The position numbers were made by a program, and so were the translations under genes. From assembly GCA_934633695.1 (NCBI GenBank), contig CAKTYT010000009.1, positions 1 through 62,764 of the forward strand: a stretch of DNA of 62,764 nt, read 5' to 3'. Of the stretch, positions 1-8,194 are shown piece by piece; the first letter of the stretch is position 1, and the number at the start of each line of letters is the position of its first letter. The notes beneath the pieces are model-generated. The model was not told the DNA's origin and ran no database searches. It saw only the letters and a program-made list of their open reading frames with translations. The DNA is from an uncultured Clostridia bacterium (GTDB lineage: Bacteria; Bacillota; Clostridia; Christensenellales; CAG-138).

Positions 1-1
1 G

Positions 2-74
2 AGCGGGAAACGGGGCTCGAACCCGCCACCTCCGCCTTGGCAAGGCGGCGCTCTACCAAATGAGCTATTCCCGC
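2..74 (-). tRNA. tRNA-Gly (anticodon GCC)
   Basis: The minus strand folds as a cloverleaf with acceptor GCGGGAA/TTCCCGC, discriminator U and anticodon loop TTGCCAA. It is the last gene of a six-tRNA minus-strand cluster. The CCA end cannot be judged because the window edge cuts it. Confidence 0.95.
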
Positions 75-101
75 ATAAGCCCTATTGAGCTGTTTGTTCT
101 A

Positions 102-186
102 TGGTGCGGGCGAAGAGACTCGAACTCATACACCCTGCGGCATCGGAACCTAAATCCGACGCGTCTGCCAATTCCGCCACGCCCGC
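102..186 (-). tRNA. tRNA-Leu (anticodon UAG)
   Basis: Class II tRNA with a long variable arm. Acceptor GCGGGCG pairs perfectly, the anticodon loop is TTTAGGT, and CCA is encoded (forward tgg at 102-104). Confidence 0.95.
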
Positions 187-203
187 TTGCTGCTCAAAGA
201 AGC

Positions 204-279
204 TGGTGACCCGTCGGAGATTCGAACTCCGGACACCTTGATTAAAAGTCAAGTGCTCTACCGACTGAGCTAACGGGTC
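204..279 (-). tRNA. tRNA-Lys (anticodon UUU)
   Basis: Acceptor GACCCGT/ACGGGTC, anticodon loop CTTTTAA between CTTGA/TCAAG stems, CCA encoded at 204-206. Confidence 0.95.
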
Positions 280-284
280 AAATC

Positions 285-359
285 TGGCTGGGGTGGCAGG
301 ATTTGAACCTACGGTGCGGGAGTCAAAGTCCCGTGCCTTAACCGCTTGGCGACACCCCA
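285..359 (-). tRNA. tRNA-Gln (anticodon UUG)
   Basis: Acceptor TGGGGTG/CACCCCA, discriminator G, anticodon loop CTTTGAC and encoded CCA at 285-287. A second Gln isoacceptor (CUG) lies at 14548-14621. Confidence 0.95.
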
Positions 360-410
360 ACAAAAACTCCCTGAACCGCAATCTCGGTCATGCCAAGACC
401 ATCATAAAAA

Positions 411-488
411 TGGGGTGAGTGGTGGGATTCGAACCCACGACCTCCAGAGCCACAATCTGGCGCTCTAGCCAACTGAACTACACCCACC
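411..488 (-). tRNA. tRNA-His (anticodon GUG)
   Basis: Carries the histidine-specific extra G at position -1 (forward position 488), anticodon loop TTGTGGC, discriminator C and encoded CCA at 411-413. Confidence 0.95.
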
Positions 489-492
489 ATAA

Positions 493-569
493 TGGCGCGT
501 CTGCAGGGATTCGAACCCGGGACCTACGGCTTAGAAGGCCGTTGCTCTATCCTGCTGAGCTACAGACGC
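493..569 (-). tRNA. tRNA-Arg (anticodon UCU)
   Basis: First gene of the tRNA cluster. Acceptor GCGTCTG/CAGACGC, anticodon loop CTTCTAA, discriminator G and encoded CCA at 493-495. Confidence 0.95.
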
Positions 570-610
570 ATTTCGTAACCAAGCTACGGTTCGCCCACTG
601 ACAGGATAAC

Positions 611-639
611 ATTCTACCAAATAATTCTGCGTCTGTCAA
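611..639 (-). promoter_or_regulatory. sigma-A promoter of the tRNA cluster
   Basis: On the minus strand: TTGACA (634-639), a 17-nt spacer, TAGAAT (611-616). Expected start is near 604, about 35 nt upstream of tRNA-Arg. Confidence 0.8.
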
Positions 640-678
640 TACCATTATTGTTCTTTTTCCCGTATTGTGCAAAATATA

Positions 679-2028
679 TTATTGTAGGCTATGCTTCTTC
701 CATGCTCCGCTTGCGTAGAAAATGAAGCTCAATATGGTTGAAAGTGTCCAGCCGATCGGCCAGGCGTACCACACGCCGACAACGTCTCCAATGGCTTTGG
801 ACAGTGTAATTGCCAGCACGACCCGAAGAAGCAGGTCGGAGAAGGTTGAAAGCATAAAAAGCTTCATCGTTCCCGAACCTCTCATGACTGCATCTGCAAT
901 TAGCTTTGCCGAAACTATCGGATAAAAGAACATGATTATCCTCAAAAACTTTATTCCGACATTCAGAGCCGCACTCGTCTTATCCTTCATGAACAGTCCC
1001 ACTGCAAATTCTCCCCCGAACATGCACACTGCTATGCCCACAAGCGATAAAACAAAGTTAATTGCAATGCAGCTTTTCACGCCATCTTTAACTCTGTCAA
1101 TTTTACCCGCACCTATGTTTTGAGCAGTGAATGCAGACATACCGTTTGCAACAGACATCTGACTGTTGATAATAAAATTATTTATCTTGACTGCCGCCGT
1201 ATACCCTGCCGTCACGCTCGTTCCAAAGGAGTTAATAACGCCCTGAATTATAACGTTGCCAACGGAAACAAAACCCTGCTGAAGAATACTGGGCACTGCG
1301 ACAGTCGTTATCCGCCTCAAAATCGGCCATGAAAAGAGAGGCATCCGGTCTTTTTCATCGACGGGGACCGTTCGTATCCTTTTGAGCAGGAAGATCATTG
1401 AAAGTACGCAGCTGATTCCCTGGCAAATAAACGTTGCCCATGCAACGCCTGCAACACCGTTTGCGAAAATTTTGACAAACAGAATATCGACGAGAATATT
1501 CGCCGTCGAAGATGCCGCAAGAAAGATGAACGGAGTTACGGAATCACCCATGGCAGTAAAAAGACCCGTCGAGATATTGTAAAAGAATGTGAAAAACAGA
1601 CCCGCTGTATAAATATTCAGATACAGCATCGAATCATGAAAAATGGTTTCGGATGTCTTTATAAGCCTTAAAAGAGTCGGTGTAAAAATAAACCCCAACA
1701 CCATCAGAACTGCACATAGTACGGCACACGCAATGAGAGAGGTCGTCACTGCACACCGCAGTTCTTTGTAACGTTTTGCCCCGAAAAATTGCGAAACAAC
1801 AACTGAGCAGCCTATATTTCCGCCAATGGCAAATGCGAGGTAAATCAGCGTTATTTCGTACGAATTACCGACTGCCGCAAGTGCATTTTCTCCTACAAAC
1901 CGCCCTGCGACAAAGCTGTCTGCAAGATTATAGAGCTGCTGAAAAATAACACTGCCGATAAGCGGCAGTGAATATTTGATCAACAGCGACAGCGGTCTGC
2001 CTGCCGTAAGTTCCTTATTTGAAGCCAT
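679..2028 (-). CDS. MATE family multidrug/metabolite efflux protein
   Basis: Polytopic membrane protein of about 449 residues, the usual MATE length. It begins with the MATE-like segment GRPLSLLIKYSLPLIGSVIF and keeps the family's two-half, roughly 12-helix hydrophobic pattern. Members export cationic drugs or metabolites in exchange for sodium or protons; the substrate cannot be predicted here. An in-frame ATG six codons upstream exists, but GGAGG lies 7 nt before the internal ATG, so the start at 2028 is preferred. It has its own promoter, with a perfect palindrome at the expected transcription start. No drug-resistance regulator is adjacent. Confidence 0.9.
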   Translation of the reverse strand: MASNKELTAGRPLSLLIKYSLPLIGSVIFQQLYNLADSFVAGRFVGENALAAVGNSYEITLIYLAFAIGGNIGCSVVVSQFFGAKRYKELRCAVTTSLIACAVLCAVLMVLGFIFTPTLLRLIKTSETIFHDSMLYLNIYTAGLFFTFFYNISTGLFTAMGDSVTPFIFLAASSTANILVDILFVKIFANGVAGVAWATFICQGISCVLSMIFLLKRIRTVPVDEKDRMPLFSWPILRRITTVAVPSILQQGFVSVGNVIIQGVINSFGTSVTAGYTAAVKINNFIINSQMSVANGMSAFTAQNIGAGKIDRVKDGVKSCIAINFVLSLVGIAVCMFGGEFAVGLFMKDKTSAALNVGIKFLRIIMFFYPIVSAKLIADAVMRGSGTMKLFMLSTFSDLLLRVVLAITLSKAIGDVVGVWYAWPIGWTLSTILSFIFYASGAWKKHSLQ

Positions 2029-2052
2029 GTCTTTGCCTCCATACATTAGCGT

Positions 2053-2102
2053 GCCGCATATGCGGCAGCGACTATTGTACCATTCCCCGCAGCTTGTTTC
2101 AA
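2053..2102 (-). promoter_or_regulatory. promoter plus 14-bp palindrome upstream of the MATE gene
   Basis: On the minus strand: TTGAAA (2097-2102), a 17-nt spacer, TACAAT (2074-2079). A perfect palindrome GCCGCATATGCGGC (2053-2066) starts right at the expected transcription start. It could be an operator or a 5' mRNA hairpin. Confidence 0.6.
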
Positions 2103-2170
2103 CTTTTCACGGCGATATAAAAAAGAATATGACGAACGACATAGGCTGAGTATAAATCTTTTTCGCATTA

Positions 2171-2208
2171 AAAATCCCGCAGGTCTGAGTGAGACGGACG
2201 CTGCGGGA
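2171..2208 (-). terminator. rho-independent terminator after the NodB deacetylase gene
   Basis: Stem TCCCGCAG/CTGCGGGA (2175-2182 with 2201-2208), followed on the minus strand by a T run. Confidence 0.75.
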
Positions 2209-2251
2209 GAGAAGGAGGGAAAATTTTGCACTTATCATGCTGTTAAGTGTT

Positions 2252-3181
2252 TTAATTAATGAGATCATCGACCGTTCCGAATACATATCCCCTTGCCAAG
2301 AGGTCTTCGATCATTTCGGGCAGCATCTCAACTGTTTCGAGACAGGTGTCGTGAGCGAGAAAGATAAGGTCGCTTCCCACGTTCTCCGCCATTTCAATCG
2401 TCTTGCGATATGACACCCTGAGGTAGTCTGCAAATGGCAAATTTTCAGTGTTGCCGGCAGGCCATTTATCGTTGTTGGCACACGTCCAGTCAAAGTAGTG
2501 ATAATCATTTTCGCTGAGTGCCTGTATTATGGTCTTCTTGACGTATTTACCTACCAAATGCGTCGTGCTTCCTCCGGGAAAACGCAGACAATGTGTTGTA
2601 GGAAGACTTCCCGTTGCCCTTATGACAGCCTCTTCCCACTGCCTTACATCGCTCATAAATGCTTTTGATGAAGCATAAATGGATTCAAAATCATGTGAAT
2701 ATGTATGACAGGCAAGCAAATGTCCCTCATCAACAATACGGCGTACAGTATCAGGATGTCTGTCAACAAAATAACCGACGGTAAAGAAAGTCGCCTTGAT
2801 TCCATATTTTTTAAGCGTATCAAGAACCTGGGGTGTATATTGCGAAGGTCCGTCATCAAAGGTCAAGTAAATGACCTTTCCTTTTTGAGGATGATTATTC
2901 GGCGTTACGGCAGGATGATCGGTCGGCTTCTGTGTCGGGACAGATGAGGGTGCTTCTGTCGGCACGGAGGTCACTGCCGGAGTCTGCACCGCACTCTCTG
3001 TCCATTCGGGTTTCGGCGTATCAGATGATGTTCCCGTCGGCGTAACGGGTTTTTCCGTTGCCGGGGACTGTGTTTCTTTTATATATTTGTCATCTGTGTC
3101 GATCGGGCAGCATGCCATTGTCTGAAACAGTGCACTGATCCCGAGTATTAATGACAGAAGAGCAAGCAGTCTTGATTTCAT
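2252..3181 (-). CDS. secreted polysaccharide deacetylase (NodB domain)
   Basis: About 309 residues. An N-terminal hydrophobic signal is followed by a Cys pair (ACC) that may be a weak lipobox, a Pro/Thr/Ser-rich linker, then a NodB catalytic domain. The family's motifs are visible: TFDDGP (metal-binding Asp and catalytic Asp), HTYSH (metal-binding His residues), RFPGG, and DWTCANND. Such enzymes remove acetyl groups from peptidoglycan or other surface glycans outside the cell. Start at 3181 is chosen because GGGAG precedes this ATG; an upstream in-frame ATG lacks a site. Single-gene unit with its own terminator. The actual glycan substrate is not determined. Confidence 0.9.
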   Translation of the reverse strand: MKSRLLALLSLILGISALFQTMACCPIDTDDKYIKETQSPATEKPVTPTGTSSDTPKPEWTESAVQTPAVTSVPTEAPSSVPTQKPTDHPAVTPNNHPQKGKVIYLTFDDGPSQYTPQVLDTLKKYGIKATFFTVGYFVDRHPDTVRRIVDEGHLLACHTYSHDFESIYASSKAFMSDVRQWEEAVIRATGSLPTTHCLRFPGGSTTHLVGKYVKKTIIQALSENDYHYFDWTCANNDKWPAGNTENLPFADYLRVSYRKTIEMAENVGSDLIFLAHDTCLETVEMLPEMIEDLLARGYVFGTVDDLIN

Positions 3182-3320
3182 CTTAAACTCCCATGCGGTC
3201 ACTATTTAAACCTTATGATTCAGACCGCACAGTTATCATACCACCTATCTCTCAGCAAATATAGACATAAATTATTAAAATTTTGTGGCATTTCTGTTAA
3301 CATATGGCTTTTTGTACATA

Positions 3321-3354
3321 AAAATCCGCATCCGGGATTTCCTCCCGAATGCGG
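3321..3354 (-). terminator. rho-independent terminator after recR
   Basis: A 12-bp stem with one mismatch, CCGCATCCGGGA (3326-3337) with TCCCGAATGCGG (3343-3354), followed on the minus strand by TTTTT. Confidence 0.75.
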
Positions 3355-3380
3355 TGAAATTTTCTGTAACAGAGGGGAAA

Positions 3381-3968
3381 TCAAACCTCTCTTCTGTTTT
3401 CTATCGCCTTAAACAAGGTCATTTCATCGACATATTCAAGATTCCCACCGATAGGAATGCCGTAGGCAATTCTCGTAACGAGCACGCCCGTCGGCTTAAG
3501 TGCTCGTGCTATGTACGAAGCAGTCGCCTCGCCCTCTGCATCGGGATTGGTTGCAAGGATAACTTCCCTGACGCTTTCTTTTTTTACCCTTTCAATCAGC
3601 TCTGCAATGCGAATCTTATCGGGACCCACCCCGTCCATGGGCGAAAGCGTGCCGCCAAGCACATGATAACGCCCGTGGAACTCACGCATACGCTCCATGA
3701 ACAGCACATCTCGTGCATCCTTGACAACGCAAATCACGTCAGAACTTCGCTTTCCATCCGCACAGATTTCGCAAATCTCGCTCTCCGTGTAATTCCCGCA
3801 AATGGGGCAGAAATGCACGAGCCTCTTGACATTGGCAATGGATTCGGATATCTCCAATGCCGTTTCCTCCGGCATTGCAACAATGTGATAGGCAAGCCGC
3901 TGAGCCGTTTTAAGACCGATTCCGGGCAGCCTGTTAAGGCTGATTATCAGCTTATCAATGCTTTCCAT
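3381..3968 (-). CDS. recR: recombination mediator RecR
   Basis: 195 residues, close to the usual 198. Order: helix-hairpin-helix N-terminus (LPGIGLKTAQRLAYH), four-Cys zinc finger (C54, C57, C66, C69), then a Toprim domain with the NPDAEGEATA acidic motif. With RecF and RecO it loads RecA onto gapped DNA. It follows ybaB by 9 nt in the widespread ybaB-recR pair. dnaX, often upstream of this pair, is not here. Confidence 0.97.
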   Translation of the reverse strand: MESIDKLIISLNRLPGIGLKTAQRLAYHIVAMPEETALEISESIANVKRLVHFCPICGNYTESEICEICADGKRSSDVICVVKDARDVLFMERMREFHGRYHVLGGTLSPMDGVGPDKIRIAELIERVKKESVREVILATNPDAEGEATASYIARALKPTGVLVTRIAYGIPIGGNLEYVDEMTLFKAIENRREV

Positions 3969-3977
3969 TTCGGAGAC

Positions 3978-4322
3978 TTAAAAGCCAAGACCCATTCCGC
4001 TCAAACCGCCGGTCACTTTGGACATTTCCTTTTCCATTGTATCCTCAGCAGTGCGAACAGCTTCGTTTATTGCAGAAAGGATGAGATCCTGAAGCATTTC
4101 GACGTCATCCGGATCAACAGCTTCGGGGCTGATGGTCACGGACTTGAAGACTTTGTTTCCCGTTACGACAACCTTGACTGCTCCGCCGCCGACGCTTGAC
4201 TCAAATTCTCGATTGCCGACCTCTTCCTGCACCCTTGCGACATCCTGCTGCATACGCTGTGCCTGCTTCATTATCTGCTGCATATTTCCGCCGCCGGCGT
4301 TAAATCCGTTAAACTTACCCAT
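3978..4322 (-). CDS. YbaB/EbfC family nucleoid-associated protein
   Basis: About 114 residues. Small DNA-binding protein with the family pattern: a Gly/Asn-rich start, a central basic Gln-rich helix (IMKQAQRMQQDV), a GGGAVKV strand and a C-terminal helix. It forms dimers that coat DNA. A start at 4322 (MGKF) has GGAG 7 nt upstream; the in-frame TTG two codons earlier is unlikely. Directly upstream of recR and probably co-transcribed. Confidence 0.93.
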   Translation of the reverse strand: MGKFNGFNAGGGNMQQIMKQAQRMQQDVARVQEEVGNREFESSVGGGAVKVVVTGNKVFKSVTISPEAVDPDDVEMLQDLILSAINEAVRTAEDTMEKEMSKVTGGLSGMGLGF

Positions 4323-4343
4323 AAACAAACTCCTCTCAACAAT

Positions 4344-5445
4344 TTATGATTTCATAAGGAATGCATTGATGAAATTATCAATGTTTCCGTCCATGACAGC
4401 CTGAATATTGCCCGTTTCCTCGCCTGTTCTGTGGTCCTTGACCATAGTGTAAGGCTGGAAAACATAACTCCTTATCTGACTGCCCCATTCAATACGCTTC
4501 ATTTCGCCCTTGATATCCGCCATATGCTCCATGCGTTCGCGTTCCTTGATCTCGATCAGCTTACCCTTGAGCATACGCATTGCGACTTCTTTATTCTGTA
4601 TCTGACTGCGTTCGTTCTGACACTGAACAACGACACCCGTCGGGAAGTGCGTGATTCGTATTGCCGACGAGGTTTTGTTGACGTGCTGTCCGCCCGCACC
4701 GCTTGCCCGGTATGTGTCGACCCTTATATCATCGGGGTTGATCTCTATGTCGTTCGTATCGTCATCAAGTATCGGTGTAACATCGAGGGATGCAAAAGAT
4801 GTGTGCCTTCTGCCCGATGAATCAAACGGCGAAATGCGAACGAGACGGTGTACGCCCTTCTCCGCCTTAAGGTAGCCGTAGGCGTTCTCACCCTGACATT
4901 CAAATGTTACGGATTTAATTCCGGCTTCTTCGCCGTCGAGCAGGTCAAGCACTTTAACAGCAAAACCGTTTCTTTCGCAATAACGGGTATACATGCGGTA
5001 GAGCAGGCTGACCCAATCCTGTGCCTCTGTTCCGCCCGCACCTGCGTGGAGGGACAGAACGGCGTTGGCACTGTCGTAGGGACCGTTGAGCATTGTTGCA
5101 ATCCTGAACTGCTCAACGAGGTGCTGAAGCTCCTTAAGCTCAGTCTGTGCCTCTTCGGCGAGGGAATCATCCTCTTCCTCCTCCGCCATGTCGAACAAGA
5201 CTCCGACATCTTCCGACTTGCTGACAAGTTTTTTATACCTGTCAAGCTTGCCGTGGATGACCTTTATTCTCTGATTGACCTTGTTTGCATTGTCCACATC
5301 ATTCCAGAAGCCGTCCTGAGCCATTTGCTCTTCAAGCTCCTGCTTTTCCTTTGCAAGCCCGTCAAGGTCAAAGGGATTCACCCGCCTGTTTAAGGGCTGC
5401 AATGGTCGCCGCCAACTGCTGGCGGTATTCGTCCAATAAAACCAT
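4344..5445 (-). CDS. prfB: peptide chain release factor 2, with programmed +1 frameshift
   Basis: Releases peptides at UGA and UAA. A 25-codon first frame starts at ATG 5445 (AGGAAA upstream) and ends CTT TGA C. Slipping +1 on CTT gives a ~367-residue RF2 of normal length. The main frame carries the catalytic GGQ in GAGGQHVNKT, preceded by RASGAG. RF2 senses its own scarcity at this UGA, so the stop is autoregulation rather than damage. The upstream Shine-Dalgarno-like GGCGGGT sits about 6 nt from CTT, farther than in E. coli. The gene lies between argS and ybaB-recR. This genome also uses UGA for selenocysteine. Confidence 0.95.
5368..5387 (-). promoter_or_regulatory. prfB +1 recoding site
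   Basis: Minus-strand slippery codon CTT (5373-5371), stop TGA (5370-5368), then C. The context CTTTGAC is the conserved RF2 frameshift sequence. A G-rich Shine-Dalgarno-like run is just upstream. Confidence 0.93.
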
Positions 5446-5486
5446 TGTAAGTTTCCTTTCGATAAATTTATTGCAAAACTAATAGT

Positions 5487-7226
5487 TTACATTTTTTCAG
5501 GTGCATTCAGTCCTACGAGGAACAGTCCCGTGCGGACTGCAATCCTTGCCGCCTCTGTCAACGCAAGCCTTGCATTGCGAACCTTCTCATCGTCATCCAT
5601 GATCCGGTTGTCATAATAGAACTTGTTGAAGCACGAGCAGATATCGATAACGCCTCTTGAAATAAGGTAAGGCTCATACTTTTCAGCCGCCTGTTCGATA
5701 ATGTCCGGCAGGGCGTCTATAGAACGGAGCAATGCCTTTGAGGCTTCGTCCTCAAGTACCGAATAATCTATATTCACTTCACCGCCGTACAAGTCCGGCA
5801 TCAGTCCTGCCGCCTCGGCCTTTCTTATAACGGAGCAGCTCCTTGCATAGGTGTACTGTGCATACGGTCCGGTTTCGCCGTCAAAATTCAGAGATTTGTC
5901 CCATGAGAACGTATAATCCTTTATTCTGCTGTTGTAGAGGACGCTGAAAACAAGGGCTCCGACGCCGACTTCACGTGCCACCTCTTCCTTGTTTTCAAGG
6001 TCGGGACTCTTCACCTTGATAATTTCAAGAGTTTTTTCGATTGCAGCATTGAGAACATCTTCAAGGTAAATCGCATTGCCCTTCCTCGTTGAAAAAGTTC
6101 CGTCCTCCATGCTTATCATGCCGAAGTTGACGTGAACGCAGTCCTTTGCCCAATCGTAACCCATCAGCTCAAGTACCTTAAAGAACTGGCGAAAGTGAAG
6201 ATTCTGCTGATAAGCAACGACATAGAGAGACTTATAAAAATCATACGTCTCCTTGCGGTATTTTGCGGCAGCGATATCGCGTGTTGCATAGATCGTGCTT
6301 CCGTCACTCTTAAGTATTATGCAAGGAGGCATGTCATATTCCGAAAGGTCAACTATCGTCATGCCCCTGTCAACCTTTGAAATACCCTTGTCTGCGAGCT
6401 CTTTAATGATGGCAGGCATCTTATCTTCATAAAAAGATTCGCCGTTATAGCTGTCAAAAGTTATGCCGAGCAGGTCATAGACCTTTGCAACATCCCTCAA
6501 GGTAACGTCTTTGAACCAGCGGAAAAGCTCCCATTCCTCGGGTTTATGAAGTTCAATGTTGTGAAATGCCGCCCTTGCCTCATCGTTGAGAGATGGGTCC
6601 TTTTCCGCTTCCTCGTGGAATTTGACGTAGAGGGCAACCAACTCACGCATGGAATTTCCCTTTTCAATTTTTTCCTTGTCACCCCATTTTTTGAAGGCAA
6701 CGACCATTTTGCCGAATTGAGTTCCCCAGTCACCGAGGTGGTTAATGCTTATCGTGTGATAGCCGAGGTGGTCGTATATTCTTTTGAGTGAATGCCCGAG
6801 AACAGTCGTTGTGATATGGTGAATACCAAAGGGCTTGGCAATATTTATGGATGAATACTCAACGCATATGTTCTTGCCTCCGCCAATTTCAGACGAACCG
6901 TATTTATCTCCTTCTTTTAAGACCTTTTCGACAACGGTCCTTGCGAAAGCGGATTTATCGGTAAAGAAATTCAGGTAGCCGCCCGCCGTTTCGATTCTGT
7001 CAAAGCCTTCGACACCCCTTCCGCCGTCAAGGGCACTGAGTTTTTGGCACAGGTCCGCAGCAATTGCGGGGGGAGCCTTTCTGAGCGATTTTGCGAGTTT
7101 AAAACACGGCAGGGCAAAATCACCCATTTTGGGGTTCGGCGGAGTTTCGATCATATCTGATATTTCGCCTTTATCAATTCCGCTTACTGCTGAGAGGGCA
7201 GTGCAAAGTATTTCTTTAAAATCCAT
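5487..7226 (-). CDS. argS: arginyl-tRNA synthetase
   Basis: 579 residues. Class Ia synthetase that charges tRNA-Arg. An N-terminal Arg-tRNA recognition domain is followed by the Rossmann domain with a HIGH-like element (KPFGIHHITT) and, later, FSTRKGN in place of KMSKS; a DALR anticodon-binding domain closes the protein. The start at 7226 (MDFKE) follows AAGGAG; a GTG ten codons upstream lacks a ribosome site. It has its own strong promoter, whose -35 overlaps that of the divergent sortase gene. No T-box leader is visible. Confidence 0.97.
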   Translation of the reverse strand: MDFKEILCTALSAVSGIDKGEISDMIETPPNPKMGDFALPCFKLAKSLRKAPPAIAADLCQKLSALDGGRGVEGFDRIETAGGYLNFFTDKSAFARTVVEKVLKEGDKYGSSEIGGGKNICVEYSSINIAKPFGIHHITTTVLGHSLKRIYDHLGYHTISINHLGDWGTQFGKMVVAFKKWGDKEKIEKGNSMRELVALYVKFHEEAEKDPSLNDEARAAFHNIELHKPEEWELFRWFKDVTLRDVAKVYDLLGITFDSYNGESFYEDKMPAIIKELADKGISKVDRGMTIVDLSEYDMPPCIILKSDGSTIYATRDIAAAKYRKETYDFYKSLYVVAYQQNLHFRQFFKVLELMGYDWAKDCVHVNFGMISMEDGTFSTRKGNAIYLEDVLNAAIEKTLEIIKVKSPDLENKEEVAREVGVGALVFSVLYNSRIKDYTFSWDKSLNFDGETGPYAQYTYARSCSVIRKAEAAGLMPDLYGGEVNIDYSVLEDEASKALLRSIDALPDIIEQAAEKYEPYLISRGVIDICSCFNKFYYDNRIMDDDEKVRNARLALTEAARIAVRTGLFLVGLNAPEKM

Positions 7227-7272
7227 AACGGACAGTCTCCTTTTCTTATTCGGCACAGCAGCCTAATTCCTA

Positions 7273-7301
7273 ATTATAACATAGTTTTTTTATGTTGCCA
7301 A
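7273..7301 (-). promoter_or_regulatory. sigma-A promoter of argS
   Basis: On the minus strand: TTGGCA (7296-7301), a 17-nt spacer, TATAAT (7273-7278). The -35 box shares five bases with the -35 of the divergent sortase promoter. Confidence 0.8.
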
Positions 7302-7323
7302 CACGAAAATAATCTGATATAAT
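7295..7323 (+). promoter_or_regulatory. sigma-A promoter of the sortase gene
   Basis: TTGCCA (7295-7300), a 17-nt spacer, TATAAT (7318-7323). The -10 box ends only 6 nt before the sortase ATG at 7330, so the predicted transcript begins at or next to the start codon. Confidence 0.75.
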
Positions 7324-7329
7324 GCGAAT

Positions 7330-8079
7330 ATGGGTATTAAACAGAAAAAAACATACTCGGCAGAGGAACGCCGCAGGAAAAACCGCCGTTTCAACACTGT
7401 TCTTTACATAATCTCGGCAGTGCTGATTCTCGGCGGCATCGCAATTATTATCAGCGATACGACCTACCTGTTTGACAAGATCTTCCGTCCGGGAAAATTT
7501 GTTGTGGAAGTGACCGTTCCTCCCGGAACTCCGGTGCTTATAACCCCTTCACCGTCCCCCTTGCCGGGAGAGAGCGTTGAACCTGTTGTCACGGCAGAAC
7601 CTGTCGCCTCACGCCCGGTTAAAGTCGTTTTTCCACAATACAGCATTGTCTGCCCGGTTGATCCCGTTGGATTCAACTGGAAAGGACAAATGGCGACCGT
7701 GCGGGCCCATGACCGTGCGGGGTGGCTTGAAACCAGCGGAACGCCCGCAACCGGCGGCAATATTCTGATTGCGGGGCACAACAAATACAGTGGTAAGCTC
7801 GGTTACTTCGACGTTGTAAAAAGTAAACTCCAGGTGGGCGACATCGTCTACCTCGAGCTTGAAAACGGCGAGATAGCTTACTATGTTGTGGAATCCATAA
7901 ACAAGTGGCGTTATGATGAAGTGCCCAATGAAGTTATGCAGATTTGGGGTGAGCCGAGACTTACTCTCATAACCTGCTACGGCGATTTCAGCCACGAAAT
8001 AGGTTCGTCAATCCATCGCGTTATAGCGATATGCAAACCCGTCACATTTCAGATTCCCGAAACCAGTGCTGCTGATTGA
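7330..8079 (+). CDS. sortase family transpeptidase
   Basis: 249 residues. A cytoplasmic basic tail and one N-terminal membrane helix are followed by a Pro/Thr-rich linker and a sortase barrel. The catalytic triad is visible: His in LIAGHNK, Cys in TLITCYG, Arg in SSIHRV. Sortases cut sorting signals and attach proteins to the wall. No LPXTG-type substrate is encoded in this window, so the target is unknown; the class (B, D or E-like) cannot be fixed by eye. No Shine-Dalgarno site precedes the ATG. With the promoter directly adjacent, the mRNA is probably leaderless. Confidence 0.88.
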   Translation: MGIKQKKTYSAEERRRKNRRFNTVLYIISAVLILGGIAIIISDTTYLFDKIFRPGKFVVEVTVPPGTPVLITPSPSPLPGESVEPVVTAEPVASRPVKVVFPQYSIVCPVDPVGFNWKGQMATVRAHDRAGWLETSGTPATGGNILIAGHNKYSGKLGYFDVVKSKLQVGDIVYLELENGEIAYYVVESINKWRYDEVPNEVMQIWGEPRLTLITCYGDFSHEIGSSIHRVIAICKPVTFQIPETSAAD

Positions 8080-8104
8080 CAGGGAGCGTTTTATCGTGTA
8101 GAAT
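8076..8104 (+). promoter_or_regulatory. sigma-A promoter of the yebC-type gene
   Basis: TTGACA (8076-8081), a 17-nt spacer, TAGAAT (8099-8104). The -35 box overlaps the sortase stop codon. Confidence 0.75.
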
Positions 8105-8194
8105 TACGGTTAGTTGCAAAAGGCACCGTCCTTGTGCGGAGTCGGTTTGATTGACTGTTAAATTAATTATTGTTTTATCATACAGGAGGTAAAT

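Noticed and set aside
82..601. Short ORFs over the tRNA cluster
   Set aside because: They overlap clear tRNA cloverleafs and have no ribosome sites; they are chance frames.
7227..7272. T-box leader before argS
   Set aside because: The leader is under 60 nt and no T-box sequence is visible.
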